Of a stretch of DNA of 64,000 nt, positions 57,691 to 64,000 are shown piece after piece. Within the stretch, counting starts at the first letter, position 1. Each line of letters starts with the position of its first letter. Origin of the DNA: Silene conica (Eukaryota > Streptophyta > Magnoliopsida > Caryophyllales > Caryophyllaceae). A program made the position numbers and the translations under genes. The notes under the pieces were generated by a model. It did no database searches and was not told where the DNA came from. It worked only from the letters and a program-made list of their open reading frames with translations. The stretch is taken from positions 14,408,649 through 14,472,648 of the forward strand of contig CM055312.2 of assembly GCA_029255685.2 (NCBI GenBank), written 5' to 3'.

Positions 57691-58182
57691 TAGGGATGGC
57701 AATGGGTCGGGTACCCGACCTAGACCCCCAGACCCTTAGGGTCTGACCCTAACGGGTCGGATATTGGTCTGAATTTGAAGATCGTTCCATACATTGTCTA
57801 AATTGCTAATTCATTGAAGATTGTTCTTAAAGATTTCAAAAAGCTTCCGCGGACGATTTCTTTGTCAAGAATTCGTATCATTAGTGGTATCAGAGCTTCG
57901 ACTCTTGAATTCTATTTTTCCAAGAAGATCCATACGGGGGAACTATGAATTTTGAAGGGCTAGGGCCGGGAAAGACAAGATTTAGGGAAAAAATTGTTTA
58001 GTGAAAGAAAAAAGTAGACCCTGGGGTAGACCCTCTCCAGACCCAGACCCTCTGGGTCGGGTATGGGTCCATTAATTTCAGACCCTTTAGGGTCTGGGTC
58101 GGGTATGGGTCCAAGGTATGTGACTCAGGGGCGGGTCTGGGTTTTGTTGGACCTACCCAGACCCTACCCATTGCCAACCCTA
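57691..58182. mobile_element. hAT-type MITE carrying a retroelement fragment
   Basis: A perfect 8-bp target duplication GTTACAAT lies at 57683-57690 and 58183-58190. Inverted ends are TAGGGATGGCAATGGGT and the complement TAGGGTTGGCAATGGGT. Subterminal parts repeat GGGTC/GACCC motifs. The centre (about 57775-57990) holds AGTGGTATCAGAGCTTCGA, an LTR-element primer-binding site with its surroundings. Length is 492 bp with no transposase. Confidence 0.85.
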
Positions 58183-58501
58183 GTTACAATTGTATGGTCA
58201 CTGAAATAAAAACGAAGTATAGTATTAACTTTAAAACGGATACAACTCTTGAAACTACAAGATACATTGTACAAGTTTACAAATAATAATCAAATGAATT
58301 AAAAATAGAAAAAATTACAAGTAACCACTAAGTATTTGCGGGGTAAAATAGGCATTTTGCGCAAATCTTTCACTAAGGAGTTGAAAAAAAATGAAAAAGA
58401 CTCAGACTCGGTTCAAACATACGGGAGTGATTGGGGAAGTATACGTGAAAATCCGGGCGTTAATTGAAAAAATAGAAATACATGATAATTATTTATGAAA
58501 A

Positions 58502-59392
58502 GAGAAAATTGTTGATTACAGCCTTATAAAAACCACATTTTGAAACTTGCAGCCTTATTAAATTTTTTTTGAAACCTACCGCCATAATATTAGTTCTGAT
58601 CAAAACTTACAGTCAAAACATTACCTCCGACGGAAAACTAATGCCAAATTGGATTTTTGTGACTTATGTTGATTTTTTAAGACCAAAATACCCTTACACA
58701 CCTTCACCCCTTATATTTCCTATTCTCTTCAACACTCATCTCTAAATCAGAATACCCTTACCCACCTCCATATTTCCATTTTTCAACAATTTTTCTCTTT
58801 TCTTAATCTTCTTTTCTAACTCTTCATTTGTTCAACAAATTCTCTAATTCACCATTTTTCTTCAAATTCTATCATAATTCTACATTGGAGTATGTCTATT
58901 TTCTCTTAAAATTAACCCAAATTCAAAATAACTAGGGTTCTTAAATTGGGGATAATTTCGACAGGATAGTAACATCATCAACAATAACAAATTGAAGATA
59001 AAATAATGTAAAAATACTTACCCTTTGACTTAGAACCATCAGATGAGGGCACAATTCTTCTGCTCATGATCAGATCCGTTTCTTGACAATATAACGATGT
59101 AATACAAAAGAAAATTAGGGTAAGATTTAGGGGAAAATTGGGGGGAAATTGGGGAAAGGGAAAGAAGAGAGGGTTTTGGGTAAATAGAGAAGGTCAATGA
59201 AATGTTAACAGTAATAGGCAATAATATAGACAAGGGCATATCAGTCATTTTTTAACAAAATTGACCGGAAACATGGTTTTGACGCAACTTTCAAAGAAAA
59301 CTAATATTACGGCTGTAAGTTGCAAAAAAAAATTAATAAGCCTGTAAGTTTTAAAAAATGTTTTTTATAAGGTTGTAATTAACAATTTTCTC
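58502..59392 (-). mobile_element. Mutator-like element (MULE), non-autonomous, possibly carrying an exon
   Basis: A 9-bp target duplication TTATGAAAA/TTATAAAAA (8 of 9 match) flanks inverted ends of about 90 bp (GAGAAAATTGTTGATTACA at the left). A 9-bp duplication with long TIRs is the Mutator signature. Read on the minus strand, the middle has a leader-like stretch, ATGAGCAGAAGAATTGTG at about 59069, an open frame MSRRIVPSSDGSKSKG and a splice donor (AGG before GTAAGTA), as in a captured or residual first exon. No transposase was recognised. Confidence 0.75.
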
Positions 59393-59401
59393 TTATAAAA
59401 A

Positions 59402-60202
59402 TACCTAAATTTACGGTTATAACTTTTCCTTAAAAATATTATTTTATAAGCCACCGTTATATTTAAAATAATTAGTTTCTCTAAGTTGTATCCGGAGTTT
59501 AGTGTTTGCTAACAAGTGTTGAGGGCAAGCAAAGCCAATAACATATCCTGCGGACAGGGACGAAAAATGAAGTCGTATATATACACGGCATTAGCTTGTG
59601 TAACGCCATCGCTTCGTATTTGCTTTGTTAAGCCGTAGTTATGCTATATAAAAAATCAGATAATTATAAGATGAAGATTGCGTGTCAAAGCCGGTTGTCG
59701 GGAATTAACAAACTAATAATCGGTTATTCATAGCCGGTTGTCGGGAATTAACAAAGTAATAATTGGTTATTGCGATAGATTTCTCCCTTGTCCATCTCCA
59801 TTGTCTCTAGCATAATAAGTTTATCCGGGATTTGTTTAATTTTACACATTCAACAATTAAGCTTGCCTCTCATGTAGTGCTGCTTTAACTCTATCCGCGT
59901 AATCCAAACTTTACTCCCGACCCAATACCGACTTGTTCAATTGCCCAACCCGTTGGACCCATTAATAGCCAAGGCGCAAGCATAATGTTAGCCCATGTCA
60001 ATATGTCATCACTCGGCTAATACTAATATTGCGATATAGAGGGCTCGACCTCAAAAAAGACGGTTACTTAGGTTTTAGAGAAGTATATATGATTACACTT
60101 TGTCGTGGGTAAAGAATCACATTATTTGCAAATTTGATCATCACTATACATTTATATTCTTAATTATATGTAAGTTTTTCTTATTACGGAGCATTACTTT
60201 TG
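59402..60202. other. Intergenic sequence downstream of the RIBA gene
   Basis: No gene is seen. A 43-bp unit starting AGCCGGTTGTCGGG is present twice in tandem at 59689-59774. Confidence 0.5.
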
Positions 60203-60323
60203 CTATATACAGCTGATAAGAATTATACACAGGACTGCTATGAAATAATGTACTAGTTGAAATTTAGAATGGCCGAGAAAGGAAAATGGTGTCTTGAAAG
60301 CTTGTGTGTGAGACAAACAGTGC

Positions 60324-62661
60324 TCATTCGTAGTCTTCTTCTTGACTATCTTGTGTAAATGAGTCCGTAAACTTCGGGTCAATTGCTTCGACAAATGATC
60401 CTCGGATGTCCGATCCATAAATATGGCCCATTTTAGTCCTCTTGGTTTCCAAGTATCTTCTGTTTTCCTCTGTTATGGGTGTCATCACAGGAACTCTTCC
60501 TACTACTGCCAATCCATACCCTTTTAAGCCTGTGAATTTCGCTGGATTATTGGTCATTAGCCTCATGCTGCGAACCCCGATGTCCCTCAAAATCTGCAGG
60601 AGCACAAATGTGGTACTAAATGCGCCAAAAGAAACATTAACTTTCTTAGAGCTGTTATTCCATAGGACTATAACATAAAAGCTCAGTTTGCTTAATTCCG
60701 TTACATCTGGCTAAAATCTATGGAGACATACAGAACTCGCATAAAATTATTTAGTTATGAGATGCAAATTACCTGGGCACCAATCCCATATTCTCGAGCA
60801 TCAGCAGCTAGTCCAAGCTCTAGGTTGGCTTCAACAGTATCATGGCCCAGGTCCTGCAAATTATAAGCTTGAAGTTTATGGCCTAAGCCAATCCCTCGGC
60901 CTTCATGACCTCGTAGATAAATGACAACTCCTCTACCCTCTTCCGCTATCAGCTGCATTGCTAAGTCTAGCTGACTCCCACAGTCACATCGAGCTGAGCC
61001 AAACACATCTCCTGTCAAGCACTCTGAATGAACTCTCACTAGGATATCTTCACCATTTCCACCACTTCCCTGTGAATAAGTTACAGATAATAAATAGCTA
61101 GATTCTTAAGCAGCAACAACATTACCCCAGTGCCTCAATGGCTACATATGCGCGGTCACTGGGTAAGGGGGAATTGGATGTAACTAGATTCTTAAGAATT
61201 GAGATTTTGATAATAATATAAATCCACACCTTCACTATAGCTACATGCTCCATTCCATCTAGCTTCGACCGATAGCAATAAGCCTGGAAGTCACCCCATT
61301 TAGTAGGAACCCTTGATACACTTGTTCTTTCCACTATTCTTTCCCTTTTTCTTCTGTACCTGCAAGCAAATACAACCACATTAAGACCAAACAGCAAGTG
61401 ACATCCATGCTTCATTATTAAAACACAAGGAAGAATATCCTGTCATTTGCCAAACACAACCCATTACCTAATCAAATCAGTGATTGAGATTATCGGAATA
61501 CTATGATTTGAAGCAAGCGTTTTTAGAACATTTAATGAGGCGATGGACCCATCATCTTGATCAATGATAGCAGAAAGAACTGAAATAGGTCTGAGACCGG
61601 CCAACACGACCAAATCAACAGAAGCTTCAGTGTGTCCAACTCTAGTTAGAACCCCACCAGGTCTGTACTTAAGAGGAAAAACATGTCCAGGCTTCCTGAA
61701 ATCTTCTGGCTTAGATTCGGGTGATGAAAGGGCTACTATTGTTTTAGCCCTATCTGTAGCTGACACCCCTGTAGTTGTGCCTAGCTTTGCATCCTACAGT
61801 TACACCATTAGATAAGTTTTACAGTTATACATAACAAGGAGTATTCATTTTACAGCTATGAAGATAACATGTTATGGGAGTCGGAACTCAAAAGACATAC
61901 CACAGAGACAGTGAAAGTAGGAGCAGATGATTTTGCATCCTCGCAATCGGATGACATAAGAGGTAGGTTCAATCTCTGAAGATCCTCCCCTGTCATGCCC
62001 ACAGAAACAATGCCTGATCCATACTTGACTATAAAGGCCATGGCTTGTGCAGTTGCCATTGATGCTGCCATCACTAGGTTTCCTTCATCTCCATTTTCAT
62101 CGTCTACAACAATCACAAACTGTCCGTCCATATAACAGATTACCAACTGTTATGATAGAATCAGGAAGGTGTTGCTGGAATAAAAGAGTAGATTGTCATA
62201 CAAAGTTAAGTACCTTTCCTTGTTTTAAAGTGACAAGAGCTTGGTCAATGGAAGAATAACCTTTGGTAGGGCAATCAGGGTCACCTTGAGCATCACTTAC
62301 AAAAAAATCAACAGTTTCGGGTGTAATTTGAGCATTCAATGTTTTTAAAGGCACGCTCTTTAGTGACCAGCCATTTTGATTCGAGGAAACCTCATCGTCA
62401 TCATGTAAGTCTGCGTCTGCGTCTCCAAAACTACGTGCACAACAACTCAAGTTGCAGCACCATTGTTTATGATGGACTAACAATGATGATTTACTAATAC
62501 TAGTAGTAGGCGTGCTGAAAATCAAATATAACATGAATTAGACGACACTTATATTGTGTTACAAAGTTAAAAGAAAGAGGAGGAAAGAAGTAATGTGAAA
62601 CGTACCGTAAGCGAAAGGAGAGTGGGGGGAAAGTAGGAGGAGTGCAAGGAATGGAGCCCAT
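60324..62661 (-). CDS. RIBA3: RIBA-type riboflavin biosynthesis protein (GTP cyclohydrolase II with a degenerate DHBP synthase half), RIBA3-like
   Basis: Seven exons (62661-62606, 62514-62214, 62119-61901, 61793-61468, 61359-61230, 61069-60773, 60593-60324) with GT/AG borders give 532 residues, close to the about 540 usual for plant RIBA. An in-frame stop precedes the ATG. Residues about 1-100 look like a plastid transit peptide plus linker. The GTP cyclohydrolase II half (about 345-532) is complete: zinc-ligand cysteines C361, C372 and C374 ([16 protein letters not shown]), [13 protein letters not shown] and REYGIGAQ. It opens GTP in the first step of riboflavin synthesis in the plastid. In the DHBP synthase half (about 100-310), GHTEASVDL and RPGHVFPL remain. 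The loop that is DDEDRENEGD in active enzymes is DDENGDEGN, one residue short and without the Arg, and the Cys of GIVC is Ser158. Arabidopsis RIBA3 is known to have lost DHBP synthase activity; I infer the same here. Confidence 0.93.
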
Positions 62662-63483
62662 TTGGGTTCAGAGACTCAGAGTTAACAGCCAATAGGAGAT
62701 CCAAAGTACAACTGCATTTGGATTTTGCAGACAGATTATTGTATGTATAGCTTTGGACCAAAACTAATGGGAACCTCTAGTTTTGGATTGGGGTTAATGG
62801 GGTATGTACATCTACAATCTACATCTTATTATCTTTGCGGTTGCCGAGCATTGTGTGGATACAAGGCACTCAAATTAGAAGACCTTTAGGATTGTACTCC
62901 TATATATACGGTTTCCGAAAAAAAAAAACTAGGTAAGATATATACTTGTATATATATACAGTTTCCAAAAAATATTGATATTTTCAGGTGCAAGAGTCTG
63001 CATCCATTTTTGTAACTTTCTTTTGTTGGAGTATAGTTGAAGTGAGTTGCTTACGCGCCGTTAAATCGCTCTCGTTAATCTCACCGATAAATTCAATGTC
63101 TACTACTTTCTGAACATAGGGGTTCTTTTTGTATTCCAAACTCTGAAATTGTAGTGTAAGCCTGTAAGGCCACCATATGACTAAAGTCTAAAACTGTAGA
63201 TGGTCAGTCTTCCCCCAATAATGGTTGATCTATAAGGTCATGTCACTGCAAGGATATTTGATGCCTTAAGTAGTAGAAGCTTGGTTTTATTATAATCGTG
63301 TCCGTAGGGATCTGTAACATACGTAATCACGCCAACGCGTGGAATCAGTACTAGAACTCTTGAAGTCTAGATGGAAGGACAGATTTATTCAGTTAGAAAA
63401 CCTATGTTGTTGGTACATCACAAGAGGTTGTTAATTTCGACGTCCTATAAAACATTCGTTTTATAATGTTGAAAGTCTCACTT
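62662..63483. other. Region upstream of RIBA, holding its promoter
   Basis: The stretch upstream of the RIBA start (62662-63483 on the minus strand) should contain its 5' UTR and promoter and the end of the next minus-strand gene. I see no repeat or coding sequence of note. A weak TATA-like TATATATA lies near 62940-62960. Confidence 0.4.
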
Positions 63484-64000
63484 TTAGATGTCTGTAGGCA
63501 ACCTCCCTGTACACTGTTTTTCGAAGTTTATCTCCTTGTTCTCAACCTGATGTAAATAAGCCATCAAGTTCCTGGTTGTTTCGATATGTTGAGATGGAGG
63601 GAACATGGTGAAAGAGTCAAACATTGATTCTCCATTTATTAGAGAATATTCATGCATTTTTTCCTGCAATTATTCGTGGGTGAATATTAGATGTTATTGT
63701 ACGTTTGTAGGCGTCGATACTGGCATATAGCATAACACTCTTGACTGAAAACAGAATGGAAGTTATGTTTCTACATTATATATGAATGATGTTTCACCAA
63801 CCATTAATCTGACAGTTCTGACTGCACTTAATTTTTGTTGATTTACCCTTGCTTGTTTAAGCTTCTGTATCATTGATCATTTTCCGTTCATGTATGTGTC
63901 AGGCATTAGTTGTATGGATTTCGATGAGAAATACCTTATGACCTGCTGCCATGCCCATGCATTCTGCAGCCTTTTTTTGAATTCTTTTGAGAAACTTTGT
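63484..64000 (-). CDS. 3' end of an unidentified host gene (two exons, partial)
   Basis: Exon 63935-64000 (continuing beyond the window) reads TKFLKRIQKKAAECMGMAAGHK and ends at a GTATTT donor. After a 271-bp intron with a TTGCAG acceptor, exon 63484-63663 reads EKMHEYSLINGESMFDSFTM and ends CTGRLPTDI before a stop. Reading phases agree (0/0). Alternatively a donor CAG/GTTGAG at 63547 could end the coding exon earlier, but the next intron would be only about 55 bp. I do not recognise the protein. It runs in the same direction as RIBA and upstream of it, with about 0.8 kb between them. Confidence 0.45.

Noticed and set aside
63492-63546. An additional 55-bp intron and a further terminal exon in the right-edge gene
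   Set aside because: The intron would be shorter than plants normally splice; simple read-through to the stop at 63484 is more likely.

Overview
This is plant nuclear DNA. The evidence is plant-type Ty1/copia and Gypsy LTR elements primed by initiator-Met tRNA, Helitrons, a plant DD39D mariner-like transposase, Stowaway/Tourist-like MITEs, and one seven-exon host gene for a plastid riboflavin enzyme of the fused RIBA type. Base composition and element content suit a eudicot. Caryophyllales is my guess, but nothing here proves a species. About nine tenths of the window is transposable elements or their debris.

Layout. 1-8714: a very young Gypsy-type element on the minus strand, cut by the left window edge, with 2.9-kb LTRs, a gag gene and no pol. 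It sits inside an older broken Ty1/copia element (8715 to about 15853), which also carries a 2.9-kb solo LTR of the same Gypsy family (12216-15125, target duplication ATTGG). 15854-20699: AT-rich debris with a foldback MITE, a CACTA transposase fragment, a Helitron and a SINE. 20700-25400: a broken copia element with unusual TA...TA LTR ends. 27706-36335: a very young copia element that looks whole (1000-bp LTRs, one 1343-residue open frame). 36760-37101: a Stowaway-like MITE. 37163-52800: a probable mariner-like element whose transposase segment is tandemly amplified seven times (period 1879 bp) with a dimeric higher-order structure. 52943-55380: overlapping Helitron ends. 55381-59392: a foldback, a Tourist-like MITE, a hAT MITE that swallowed a retroelement piece, and a Mutator-like element. 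60324-62661 (minus): RIBA3-like gene. 63484 to the right edge (minus): last exons of an unidentified host gene.

Most interesting signals. (1) The Gypsy LTRs carry arrays of about 50-bp repeats that each look like a hairpin with two helices. Paired bases change together between copies of one LTR and between the two diverged LTRs, and a second GC-rich hairpin array behaves the same way. (2) The mariner-like transposase has become a 13-kb satellite-like array with a dimeric higher-order repeat; every unit shares the same frame disruptions, so amplification followed inactivation. (3) The RIBA gene has a complete GTP cyclohydrolase II half but a damaged catalytic loop in its DHBP synthase half, as in the monofunctional RIBA3 type.

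The genes do not form a working pathway here: RIBA acts alone in plastid riboflavin synthesis, and the rest is nested mobile DNA. Exon borders were read by eye from GT/AG sites and reading phase.
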